Assembly (NCBI RefSeq): GCF_039538005.1
Contig: NZ_BAABBO010000014.1
Span: forward strand, 132,535 to 196,534
Direction of reading: 5' to 3'
DNA from: Allohahella marinimesophila
GTDB taxonomy: Bacteria; Pseudomonadota; Gammaproteobacteria; Pseudomonadales; Oleiphilaceae
DNA length: 64,000 nt
Part shown: piece by piece, positions 34,703-42,041 of the stretch
Layout: every line of letters begins with the position of its first letter
Numbering within the stretch: the stretch's first letter is position 1
Made by a program: the position numbers and the translations under genes
Notes under the pieces: model-generated
Databases searched by the model: none
What the model saw: only the letters and a program-made list of their open reading frames with translations
Told to the model about the DNA's origin: nothing

Positions 34703-35347
34703 TTAAGCTGAACGCTTGGCGCGACGGGCGATGCCAATGCCGCACAGGCCTGTCAGCAACAGCAGGGCTGAGGCGGGCACTGGAACGGCAGCACTACCGC
34801 CGTCAACAGGATCGGTGGGGTCAACAGTTTCGGCCACAGCATCACCAGTCAGGTTAATGCGGGCAAATGAGCCAGTGTTCACACTGAGGCCAGCGAAATT
34901 TACATACAGGTTGTTGCCGTCAATTCTCGGCGCAAAGTCCTGCAGGGCGATGTTGCTGTTAGCCCGATCAACCGATGCACTGACAAGCCCTGAATCGTTC
35001 AGGCCGAAGAACTCAAAGACGTAGCCGGCTCTGAACAGCGAGGCGAATCGGCGAGCACCTGCATCGACAAAAGTGAAGTCGATGAACGAGTCGCCAATAT
35101 TCACTTCTGGCAGGAAAATACCCGAATACGGTGCGTCTGTAATGTCGGCAACGGTAGCGTATTCTACGGCATCACTCACAGTCGTTCGGCTGTCGAACGA
35201 GGTGACTCGCAAGGGATCGCCAGCGCGAGGCTGATCAAACGCCTGCAGCGTGACGTCTGCGCCGATCAACCCTGCTGAGGCATTGAACGAAGCGACGGCA
35301 ACCAGTGCTGACACGGCGAGCGTTTTAGTGAAAGAGAATGAAGTCAT
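34703..35347 (-). CDS. Exported VPLPA-CTERM-type sorting-signal protein
   Basis: 214 residues. A signal peptide (KTLAVSALVAVASFNASAG) opens it, and the C-terminus has VPVPASALLLLTGLCGIGIA followed by RRAKRSA: a VPxPA motif, a membrane helix and a basic cluster. This is the tripartite signal recognised by exosortase-type enzymes and usually marks exopolysaccharide-associated surface proteins. The middle part is beta-rich and unassigned. No exosortase is in the window, so the sorting enzyme must be elsewhere. Confidence 0.85.
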   Translation of the reverse strand: MTSFSFTKTLAVSALVAVASFNASAGLIGADVTLQAFDQPRAGDPLRVTSFDSRTTVSDAVEYATVADITDAPYSGIFLPEVNIGDSFIDFTFVDAGARRFASLFRAGYVFEFFGLNDSGLVSASVDRANSNIALQDFAPRIDGNNLYVNFAGLSVNTGSFARINLTGDAVAETVDPTDPVDGGSAAVPVPASALLLLTGLCGIGIARRAKRSA

Positions 35348-36344
35348 GGTGAGCCCTTACTGCATGAATGGAAGGCGAGAGTCGAAGGCCGCGAGTGTAA
35401 CATCCTGTATCAATTCTGAGCATCAACTAGTTCTCTTTTTATTAAAAAAGGTACACGTCAGCCTGGTAGCGCTTTCCGAGCACGCTGTGCCATGGGCTTG
35501 GGGAGGCGACCACTCAGCCAACCAAGGCGTTAATGCTGGTCCTTTGTTGTCATCACCCTGCAGTTTGACAACAGCTGGTCAACCGCACTTTTCAGCGCCC
35601 AGCCTGCTGCGAAGTCCATCTTCCTGGTCAAGTTTCGTGGTGGCGGCGTTTCTTTTTCCATTGTGTAATGACAACGAATCTGGCGATCTGCGCTGGAATA
35701 AAGACGAGGTAAATCAGGTGTGAGTATCGAGCTGGTGATAGTGAGGCGGGACTTCTCGATTTTGGAGAGGTGCTTGTTTCAGTGGGTATTGGCGCACAAT
35801 CTGAGACTCTTACGTCAATGACCGTTGTTGCTTCTCAGATTACGGCGGTTGGCCACGTGAAAGACAAGTCGGCTGATTACGCACGATTTGTGCTGGCTAA
35901 GGGTTTTTCTTTCCGCACAGGATACGGGAGCGATCACGTCGTCTCAGTTTCGGCAGTAGGCCACTCCTCCGAATGGTTTGGCGTATTTGAAGACGAGCAG
36001 TTCCTTGAGTCGAAGAGGAACTGTAATGAATAGTGACTAATACGAAGTAAATGGAATGGTGGGGTAACGATCTCTCTCGTCGGTCACACCACTTGGCAGG
36101 TGTCGCAGCTACTATGCATCCGATGCGTGTAACCGTGCGGTTGACATCAATGTCTTTCGCACGAACGCATTGTGCACAATTTGATCAGACTAATATGTGA
36201 GCAATTGCGGAAGAAGATGTAAGCTTTTGCTCACAAAACGGCATCTGTCGTGAAACTTGAGCTCTCGCGATCGCGTCCTATGGCAAGATAGTGCGGCATA
36301 AAATCAGGGGAAAAATCACCATTCCTCTGCTTAACCTTGATAGC
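35348..36344. other. ~1-kb stretch without a convincing gene
   Basis: Only one frame of note exists, 35770-36033 (+, GTG start, 87 residues), with a compressed Shine-Dalgarno and no recognisable family, so I do not call it. TTGACA at 36142 may belong to a promoter, but no good -10 follows. Confidence 0.4.
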
Positions 36345-36707
36345 TTACTGGCTAAACTCGACGATACGACTGGTAAATATGGTTTCTAATGTCGCGGGAT
36401 TACCCTTAAATTCGGTCTTCCTACCAATCTCTTCAATAGCTAGCTCTACACTGTATTCCTGCATACGATAAATAATCTCCGATCCCTCAATTGAGACTTC
36501 GTTAATCCCATTTTTCGCGAAGAGAATGTGTAAGACTGCTGCAACCAGTACGGTTGGTCGCACGTCTTCATCCATCTCTGCATATGCCTCTGACTGTGTT
36601 AACAGAACTTCCAGCCATTCATCACTCAAATTGCTGGGAAGCGAGCTTTCTGGACCGATATCTAATACCTCTGCCTTAAACCTATGAATTAATTCATTTT
36701 TTTTCAT
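36345..36707 (-). CDS. Unknown acidic, helical protein
   Basis: 120 residues from ATG 36707 (AAGG eight bases upstream). Rich in Glu and predicted helical (SDEWLEVLLTQSEAYAEMDEDV; VELAIEEIGRKTEF). No family recognised. It is directly downstream of a possible 58-residue frame (36713-36889). Confidence 0.5.
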   Translation of the reverse strand: MKKNELIHRFKAEVLDIGPESSLPSNLSDEWLEVLLTQSEAYAEMDEDVRPTVLVAAVLHILFAKNGINEVSIEGSEIIYRMQEYSVELAIEEIGRKTEFKGNPATLETIFTSRIVEFSQ

Positions 36708-36712
36708 TGTAA

Positions 36713-36889
36713 TCACCTTCTATTTGCAACCCATTGATTGCAATAAGTGGAAAAGGGCCCGGCCATCGCCCTCGTTAGGCTCAGACGCTTTCCGGTTGTG
36801 GAGCAACTCTCAATGTTGCAGCAGCCAACTTCCTCTTCGGTGAGAATGAGATGAAGAACCGGAAAGGGGATTACAGATGAGGATTCCAT
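36713..36889 (-). CDS. Possible small protein upstream of the acidic protein
   Basis: 58 residues from ATG 36889, GGGG eight bases upstream; ends six bases before the start of the next gene, so could be coupled to it. Content includes a cysteine pair (EVGCCNIESC). Short and unrecognised; may be chance. Confidence 0.25.
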   Translation of the reverse strand: MESSSVIPFPVLHLILTEEEVGCCNIESCSTTGKRLSLTRAMAGPFSTYCNQWVANRR

Positions 36890-36973
36890 TCTTCGCCCCC
36901 TAAAAATGAGGATTATAGTCCGTGGCTTTAAAAGCCGCAAAATTAAATATTACTGCTCTTTATAGGAGTAGTA

Positions 36974-37180
36974 ATGAAAGACTTGGCAAAATCCTTGGGG
37001 GCGAATATCAGAGCAAGAAGAAAAGAAGCGGGCGTCTCTCAGGACGCCTTGGCGCTTGAATGCGGTCTTGATAGAAGCTACCTGGGGCGAATCGAAAGGG
37101 GCGAAGTAAACATCACGATTGAGAAACTGTATGAAATAGCAGCTGGTCTTAACTGCTCTGCTGCGTCACTCCTCCCCTGA
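36974..37180 (+). CDS. Small XRE-family HTH regulator
   Basis: 68 residues, essentially one HTH_3 domain: ANIRARRKEAGVSQDALALE (helices 1-2) and DRSYLGRIERGEVNITIEKL (helix 3 onwards). AGGAG precedes the ATG. Proteins of this size act as restriction-modification controllers (C proteins) or element repressors. The nearest R-M gene is 9 kb away, so I favour an element repressor. Confidence 0.82.
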   Translation: MKDLAKSLGANIRARRKEAGVSQDALALECGLDRSYLGRIERGEVNITIEKLYEIAAGLNCSAASLLP

Positions 37181-37523
37181 TGGTCCGGCTATCCGAGCTT
37201 GAGTGATCCTGCCCCCTACTGGTGGACATCCTGTTAAGCGAGCAAATTACGCGAAATATTCGCTGCGGAGTGTCTACAGAACTAGTGGCGATACAAAGAT
37301 CCATCAGCCTGGAAACCGCTTACTCACTCACTTTATCACTTTTTACACTTCATGTTAGTGTCTAGAACAACACCTGGACACCGTGATTGATGGTATCTCT
37401 CACAGGTGTTGTACATTGACGCAGTGAGCCGATGGCTACGGGTATCACATTCAACCAGCGCAGCGGCTCTGAGATCATTGGTTTACAATGGGCGCATTGA
37501 TACCGCTTGGAGGAACTGCGCAG
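37181..37523. other. Gene-free stretch with a spaced inverted repeat
   Basis: No gene seen. ACAACACCTG (37367-37376) and CAGGTGTTGT (37403-37412) form a perfect inverted repeat with a 26-base spacer, before the first antitoxin-like gene; it could be an operator pair or element border. Confidence 0.45.
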
Positions 37524-37904
37524 ATGGCAAATGTCCACATAAGGAACCTGCCCGACGAGGTGTATCGAGCCATTCAACTTCAGGCTAGCCAGCACGGCCG
37601 AAGCACAGAGGCCGAAATTCACGCCATACTCGAAATGGCGGTCATGCGTGAAAATCGCCAAAAACTTGGCACCCTTCTGGCCTCAATCGCCCGTGAGGCC
37701 GGCCCCCTGACTGACGAAGAACACGCCCTGTTCGAGCAAGGACCAATGGAGCCCATCAGGGTCTCAATGCAGGGTGCTGACCGCATCATGGCAGCGCTCT
37801 ACAATCCTATTCCAGCAAACGCCAAACTCCGCTCAGCGGCGAGCGGACACAGGAAGACCGCCAGCGACTTTGAGGACAAGAAAAACAACAAGGACGGTAC
37901 CTGA
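37524..37904 (+). CDS. FitA-like ribbon-helix-helix antitoxin
   Basis: About 126 residues from ATG 37524 (GGAGGA upstream; 37488 is an upstream alternative). VHIRNLPDEVYRAIQLQASQHGRSTEAEIHAIL is the RHH DNA-binding fold of FitA/VapB-type antitoxins, which normally pair with a PIN-domain toxin. The extra C-terminal ~60 residues (GPMEPIRVSMQGADRIM) are unusual for FitA. No PIN gene follows; the next gene is an XRE protein. Confidence 0.75.
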   Translation: MANVHIRNLPDEVYRAIQLQASQHGRSTEAEIHAILEMAVMRENRQKLGTLLASIAREAGPLTDEEHALFEQGPMEPIRVSMQGADRIMAALYNPIPANAKLRSAASGHRKTASDFEDKKNNKDGT

Positions 37905-37980
37905 TCGTCAGGTGCAGCGAGCGGGTTGACTATAGGCTGAAGCCTATATACGCTAAAGGATTCTTTGGCAGGCAGACAGG

Positions 37981-38283
37981 ATGACCCGAACACTTGATCA
38001 AATGCTGGCGGCAGAAGACGGCAGCATTGTAGAGAGCGCTCGAGCGAAAGCTCATGCGATTGTAATGGGCATCCATCTTGCCGAGCTCCGATCGCTTGTG
38101 AATAAGACGCAGGCTGATCTTGCACAGGCGCTGGGCGTGAAGCAGCCGAGCATAGCCGGTATGGAAAAGGCTGGACAGAACCTGAAGCTGATAACGCTCA
38201 AGCGTTATGTGGAAGCGGCCGGCTGTAAGGCGAGGCTCGAGATCGAGCTGCCGGATGGTCGGCATCACGGCTTTCCTCTGTAA
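37981..38283 (+). CDS. XRE-family antitoxin-like protein
   Basis: 100 residues. An N-terminal helical arm is followed by ELRSLVNKTQADLAQALGVKQPSIAGMEKAG, a canonical XRE HTH, and a C-terminal strand LEIELPDG typical of antitoxins that pair with RelE/HigB-type toxins. No toxin gene is adjacent on either side. Confidence 0.75.
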   Translation: MTRTLDQMLAAEDGSIVESARAKAHAIVMGIHLAELRSLVNKTQADLAQALGVKQPSIAGMEKAGQNLKLITLKRYVEAAGCKARLEIELPDGRHHGFPL

Positions 38284-38314
38284 GCCGTATTTCTTTTAGC
38301 GGGGTGGCGACAGC

Positions 38315-38890
38315 ATGGCAACACTCACAGTGCGCAATCTGGACGATGACGTTTATCGCGCCTTGCGCGTCATGGCCGCCAGGAATAACCGCCGCACGGA
38401 AGCCGAGGTTTGCGATATCCTTGCGAAGGCTGTAAAGCCGGAAGGCCGCCTGCGCATGGGCGACGCCTTGTTTGCACTTGGCCGAGAGGTCGGACTGACA
38501 AATGCCAGCGCCGAAGCAACTGACAGGTCCCGGCACAGATTCGACAGCGTATGGGACGCTATCGAAAACACCGCGGAAGAAGCTGAAAACATGAAGCTGC
38601 GTTCGACGCTGTTGACGGCGCTCAAAAACCACCTCCAGCGCTCCGGAATCACGCAGACAGAGGCGGCGAAGCTCTTTGGCGTTACTCAGCCGCGTGTTTC
38701 TGATTTGATGCGCGGAAAAATCAGCCTGTTCAGTATTGACGCGCTTGTGACCATGGTCTCTGCTGCCGGCCTTCATATCGAAATGCTGGTGCTGGGCGGA
38801 GGCATAAGCCGACAAGGTGAGGGCGAGCGCGGATTAGGGCTTGTTCGCCCGGCGATTGATGATGTAGACGGCGACGAGCGCGCTGAATAG
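38315..38890 (+). CDS. Fusion of FitA-like RHH and HTH_37-like XRE domains
   Basis: 191 residues. The N-terminal part (LTVRNLDDDVYRALRVMAARNNRRTEAEV) is a FitA-type RHH domain; the C-terminal part (ALKNHLQRSGITQTEAAKLF then GVTQPRVSDLMRGKISLFSI) is an XRE domain of the HTH_37/HigA class. Each half is normally a separate antitoxin. The 3' end (38834-38890) overlaps a small membrane-protein gene on the other strand. No toxin partner nearby; possibly a double neutraliser or DNA-binding regulator. Inference. Confidence 0.72.
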   Translation: MATLTVRNLDDDVYRALRVMAARNNRRTEAEVCDILAKAVKPEGRLRMGDALFALGREVGLTNASAEATDRSRHRFDSVWDAIENTAEEAENMKLRSTLLTALKNHLQRSGITQTEAAKLFGVTQPRVSDLMRGKISLFSIDALVTMVSAAGLHIEMLVLGGGISRQGEGERGLGLVRPAIDDVDGDERAE

Positions 38891-38944
38891 CAGCGTTGTG
38901 CCTGCGCCTACGGTGGCGAGAATGGCGACGCTTGTGGCTGTCAT
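38834..38944 (-). CDS. 36-residue single-helix membrane protein
   Basis: Starts with ATG overlapping the stop of the preceding 50-residue gene (ATGA). Sequence is a hydrophobic helix (VAILATVGAGTTLLFSALVA) with a basic C-terminal cap (INRRANKP). The coupling to a second tiny membrane protein argues that it is real, but it is too short for firm calling. The 3' 57 bases overlap the RHH-XRE fusion gene on the other strand. Confidence 0.45.
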   Translation of the reverse strand: MTATSVAILATVGAGTTLLFSALVAVYIINRRANKP

Positions 38945-39093
38945 GCGTTATGCTCGCGAGCTTTCTTGTGTGCGGCCCTGTTATCTCGGCGGGTGAGGTA
39001 GAGACCAATAACGCCGCCACTGATCAGGCAGAGTATCATGCCTGTCAGACCGACCAGTGCGCCGATAAGGTTTGGTGTGAATGCGTCCGGCAT
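38941..39093 (-). CDS. 50-residue membrane protein with basic tail
   Basis: Strong GGAGG five bases before ATG 39093. One long hydrophobic segment (LIGALVGLTGMILCLISGGV) leads into a charged tail (LTRRDNRAAHKKAREHNA). Stop and next start overlap as ATGA. Size and layout resemble phage/plasmid small membrane proteins or type I-like toxins, but no family is recognised. Confidence 0.5.
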   Translation of the reverse strand: MPDAFTPNLIGALVGLTGMILCLISGGVIGLYLTRRDNRAAHKKAREHNA

Positions 39094-39211
39094 AGGGCCT
39101 CCCTGGTTCGTACCGTGATGCCATCAGGCTTCTGTTCGTGGTCCTGAGCGATGCCGATAGGCTGCGGCCGAATCGGCCTGCGCGATCTAGACATGACCAT
39201 AGCACAACGGC

Positions 39212-39240
39212 TTGCATGCCGGCGCAACCGGCCATAAGAT
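39212..39240 (+). promoter_or_regulatory. Promoter for the structured small RNA
   Basis: TTGCAT (39212-39217), 17-base spacer, TAAGAT (39235-39240). Transcription would start near 39246, exactly at the 5' side of the closing helix of the RNA described next. Confidence 0.6.
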
Positions 39241-39245
39241 GATTT

Positions 39246-39391
39246 CTCATGGCGCAATTCTGATCTGGTGGATTGCCCTCGCGCAACAAAGGATTCCCGT
39301 CCGATGCTGCGCATCCGAGGGTCCTACGGCGTCAACCCCAGGTCAATCCTACCGGCATGAGGGAAAGGCCAGCTTTATGCTGGCCTTTTTT
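39246..39391 (+). ncRNA. Highly structured small RNA candidate with own terminator
   Basis: Nested helices close a ~115-base domain. P1 pairs CTCATG (39246-39251) with CATGAG (39356-39361). P2 pairs GGTGGATTG (39267-39275) with CAATCCTACC (39344-39353), nine pairs and one bulge. P3 pairs CCCTCG (39276-39281) with CGAGGG (39316-39321). P4 is GATGC-TGC-GCATC (39303-39315). A perfect terminator follows (39367-39391). An alternative pairing GGATTCCC/GGGTCC competes with P3. The overall shape and size recall phage C4-type antisense RNAs; that family link is only a hypothesis. No plus-strand gene occupies the region. Confidence 0.65.
39367..39391 (+). terminator. Rho-independent terminator of the small RNA
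   Basis: GGCCAGC (39367-39373) and GCTGGCC (39379-39385), loop TTTAT, followed by six Ts. Confidence 0.88.
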
Positions 39392-39432
39392 GTTCGTATT
39401 TCCATGGCCTGCGAGGCACTACACCTTCTGAT

Positions 39433-39612
39433 CTAATCGCCATCCCAGCGATCAAGCGGGTTCGCTTCGCCTGCGGCGCGCTGGCCGATAGCTTGCGTTG
39501 TCGCGGTCACGGCGCACGCGCTGAAATCCTTGAGCTTGCCCTTGCCAAGTAGTAAACGCTTAATAACTCTTCTAAAGCTTCCTGTTTGCCGCTCTTCATC
39601 GCGTTTCTCCAT
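39433..39612 (-). CDS. Possible 59-residue basic protein at the end of the recombinase operon
   Basis: ATG 39612 lies inside the 3' end of the coiled-coil gene, with GGAG eight bases upstream, so it could be translated by coupling. The protein is basic at the start (MEKRDEERQTGSFRRVIKRL) and ends acidic. No family recognised. Confidence 0.4.
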   Translation of the reverse strand: MEKRDEERQTGSFRRVIKRLLLGKGKLKDFSACAVTATTQAIGQRAAGEANPLDRWDGD

Positions 39613-40015
39613 CTGTCCGCTCCCGATCCACCCTCGGCAACGGCTCATTAAGCTGACTTTCTGACAGTCCCCGCTTGTACGCGTTGTACTGCCAGACGGT
39701 AAACATTTGCTTATAGAGCCTGTTCTGTTCTTTCAGCTCCCGAACTTCGGCCTCAAGGTTCGCAATTCTGGATGCAGCAATACTAAGACTTGCAGGTCGC
39801 CGCTTTGCGACCCCTTCGTTTTTCAGTGCAGCCTTTCTGGCCTGGTATGCCTCGACAATGGCTTGATGCGCATTCAGCGTTTGTCGAGTTGGATGTTTTC
39901 CGATGTGCGGTTCCACGACTTCACATATTGCGGGCCAGGTTATCTTTTGCTGATCCCACCCTCGAATAAGACTCACAATTTTTTTGATATCCGAACGACT
40001 TAGGTGTTTAGCCAA
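39596..40015 (-). CDS. Small coiled-coil accessory protein of the recombinase trio
   Basis: 139 residues from TTG 40015 (GGAGG five bases upstream; GTG 40021 overlaps that site). A helical N-terminal half (DIKKIVSLIRGWDQQKITWP) precedes a clear coiled coil (IANLEAEVRELKEQNRLYKQ). It overlaps the 3' end of the largest recombinase. Position and size match the fourth, non-recombinase gene seen in Tn554-like (TnpC), SE-type (SRAP) and GMT-type (GmtX) modules; which of these it belongs to needs a profile search. Confidence 0.68.
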   Translation of the reverse strand: MAKHLSRSDIKKIVSLIRGWDQQKITWPAICEVVEPHIGKHPTRQTLNAHQAIVEAYQARKAALKNEGVAKRRPASLSIAASRIANLEAEVRELKEQNRLYKQMFTVWQYNAYKRGLSESQLNEPLPRVDRERTDGETR

Positions 40016-42041
40016 GACCACCTCCCAACAAGTGAGCCATCTGGGTCAAGAACGCACCTGATGGCTGGCCGCCATCCTCAACCGATTTCGATTCCACGGA
40101 CTTTTTCTCTGCCACTCGACGCAGTTGGCTGAAGTCATTGCCTCTCAATTTCACTTGAGAGCCATCTTCAACATCTGGATTATCAAGAATGCTGACCAAC
40201 TCCCGAAGCCGAATAACGGTTTTCTCCTGATATTGATACCACCTGTCTGCACCCATATCGCCGTCTTCCATCGCCTGCTGTGCCGCTGCAAACAAACGCT
40301 CCGTTTTATCCAGCCTCTTCTTGACGCGTTCCAGCTTTTGGTCATCACCCTTAATACACACCTGCTCCGTGCAGTTAATGCAGTCACGATATTTTTCACA
40401 CGGGCTCATGGTGTAGTCATGCACACAGAAGCCGTATTCCGTGACGTGGATAGGGCCCTGCTCCATAGCGTTAAATTCCTGCGTGGTCACAGGCAGGTTT
40501 TTGGCGACCTCACCAGTCGGTCCGAACAGTTCCTTGGAGGGGTCCAGTTGTTCGGCTCTCGCTAGAACCTCGAATTCTGTCATGTGGTTGTATGTGCGGT
40601 TCTGGTTAACGTCCGCTCGCCCTGACCATTTGGCAATTGCGAGGTTTGATAGGCCACCGCGCTGGGCAATGGTATTCAGCAGATGACGGGCTTGGTGAGA
40701 GGTCATCCGGAGGCATGCGCCGTCGGTGTCACGATAGCCATGTCGGTCAAAAATACTCTGATGTGCATCCTTACCGAGCGCTTCACGGGGACCCAAATCG
40801 TTGTTGAAGAAATTGTTTGTGGGCTTGATCAATTCGACTGGCAATGTCGCTTTGACCGCATGCAACTGAGTTTTGTTCAATGCGAATAGAGCATTACTGA
40901 ACTTTATACCCGCTGGTTTATCAAGATAGGGAAACCCCTCCGGCAATCGCTCCAGCGTGTGCTGCCACAGGCTGTTAAGCGTATGCACCCCGTCCCTCGT
41001 AGATAACTTTCGACCAAATAGCGACGTGCGCGCATCCTTGCGAGTTTGGTAGTTCATACCGAGAGCCTGCGCCGATTGCTCAATGGTGAGCGGGGTATCA
41101 TCGGCCACTTGAGGACAATCTGAGTGCCTGTAAAACCTCGTCGAGTTCGCTTCAACGTATGTCGCAAGTTTGCGGGCATTCTCCGACAGGGCTTTTGCTC
41201 TTGCGACCGCTTGTTTGGCGATGCCTACCATCTCGGTCGGAACCCATTTGATATCACCATCAAAGCCTTTTCCAGAAAAGAACCGCAAACCATATCGCTC
41301 AACCCCCTTCCGGTCCGTTTCGAAGTGCTCACAGTCAACTGGCAGGGCCAGAACTTCGGTAATTCTGGAAGGCGCGGACATCAATAACGCAAACACCGAG
41401 GTCGTAAAAATATCCCGATGATTCTCTGGATTGTTCGCAAAAATCTCTGCCAAGGCGTTCAACGCGGTCTGATTTGGAAGCTTTTTTTCCCGGTCCTTCT
41501 TAGCTTTCATACCAGTCCGAATTGTATCTTCATGCCGGCGAATCGGACTGCTCCAATTGGAAACAGAATGGGGAATGAGTTTGTTGCTTGAAACAAAGCT
41601 CGTAAGTCGCTCCAGCTCCCGTCCGAAATGATAGGCCGCACCCTTGGAGTAATACTCTGCACCAAGCTTCGCAGCTTCATCGAGCACAACAATCGAGATG
41701 CCGGAAATATGAGCGCTTCCATTAACTTGTAGTAGCGCCGATTCCAACGCCCTTAGGGCCTTGCCCTCATTCTTCGTCCCCGTTGGCTTGTGTCCCTGTT
41801 GGTATCGAAAATAGGCTTTTGCAAACTGGATAAAGTCCTCATCCATGACCTGATCTGGCTGGGGTCTACGGGTGCTGACGCCCAGTTTTGCGAACGTCTG
41901 AACCTTTGGCCAGGTAGCTGCCCCCCAATTGAGATCCGCGCCGAACACGGTTAGCTCTTTACGACACAGTTGGATAAACGCTGCGAGATTTTCCTTCGCC
42001 TCATTCTCGGAGCGAGGCTTAAAAAAAACGACATCAGGCAT
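40008..42041 (-). CDS. Large tyrosine recombinase/integrase (third of the trio)
   Basis: 677 residues. The C-terminal catalytic domain has Arg in MSAPSRITEVLAL, Lys in FSGKGFDG, HxxR in TSHQARHLLNT and Tyr in NRTYNHM, so the active site looks complete. After it, a cysteine cluster (CVHDYTMSPCEKYRDCINC, continuing to EQVCIKGDD) resembles the metal-binding tail of Tn554-TnpB-like integrases. The ATG overlaps the stop of the previous gene (ATGCCTGA). It probably cuts and joins the element ends together with the other two. Confidence 0.82.
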   Translation of the reverse strand: MPDVVFFKPRSENEAKENLAAFIQLCRKELTVFGADLNWGAATWPKVQTFAKLGVSTRRPQPDQVMDEDFIQFAKAYFRYQQGHKPTGTKNEGKALRALESALLQVNGSAHISGISIVVLDEAAKLGAEYYSKGAAYHFGRELERLTSFVSSNKLIPHSVSNWSSPIRRHEDTIRTGMKAKKDREKKLPNQTALNALAEIFANNPENHRDIFTTSVFALLMSAPSRITEVLALPVDCEHFETDRKGVERYGLRFFSGKGFDGDIKWVPTEMVGIAKQAVARAKALSENARKLATYVEANSTRFYRHSDCPQVADDTPLTIEQSAQALGMNYQTRKDARTSLFGRKLSTRDGVHTLNSLWQHTLERLPEGFPYLDKPAGIKFSNALFALNKTQLHAVKATLPVELIKPTNNFFNNDLGPREALGKDAHQSIFDRHGYRDTDGACLRMTSHQARHLLNTIAQRGGLSNLAIAKWSGRADVNQNRTYNHMTEFEVLARAEQLDPSKELFGPTGEVAKNLPVTTQEFNAMEQGPIHVTEYGFCVHDYTMSPCEKYRDCINCTEQVCIKGDDQKLERVKKRLDKTERLFAAAQQAMEDGDMGADRWYQYQEKTVIRLRELVSILDNPDVEDGSQVKLRGNDFSQLRRVAEKKSVESKSVEDGGQPSGAFLTQMAHLLGGGLG

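Noticed and set aside
35770..36033. 87-residue plus-strand frame
   Set aside because: GTG start with the Shine-Dalgarno too close, no family, isolated; kept only as a note in the gene-free stretch.
38730..39020. Arg/His-rich 96-residue minus-strand frame
   Set aside because: It is the out-of-frame shadow of the two tiny membrane-protein genes and the fusion gene; its composition is not protein-like.
39300..39360. tRNA or tmRNA-like reading of the structured RNA
   Set aside because: No GTTCGAATCC-type T-loop, no acceptor stem and no CCA; the helices follow a different plan.
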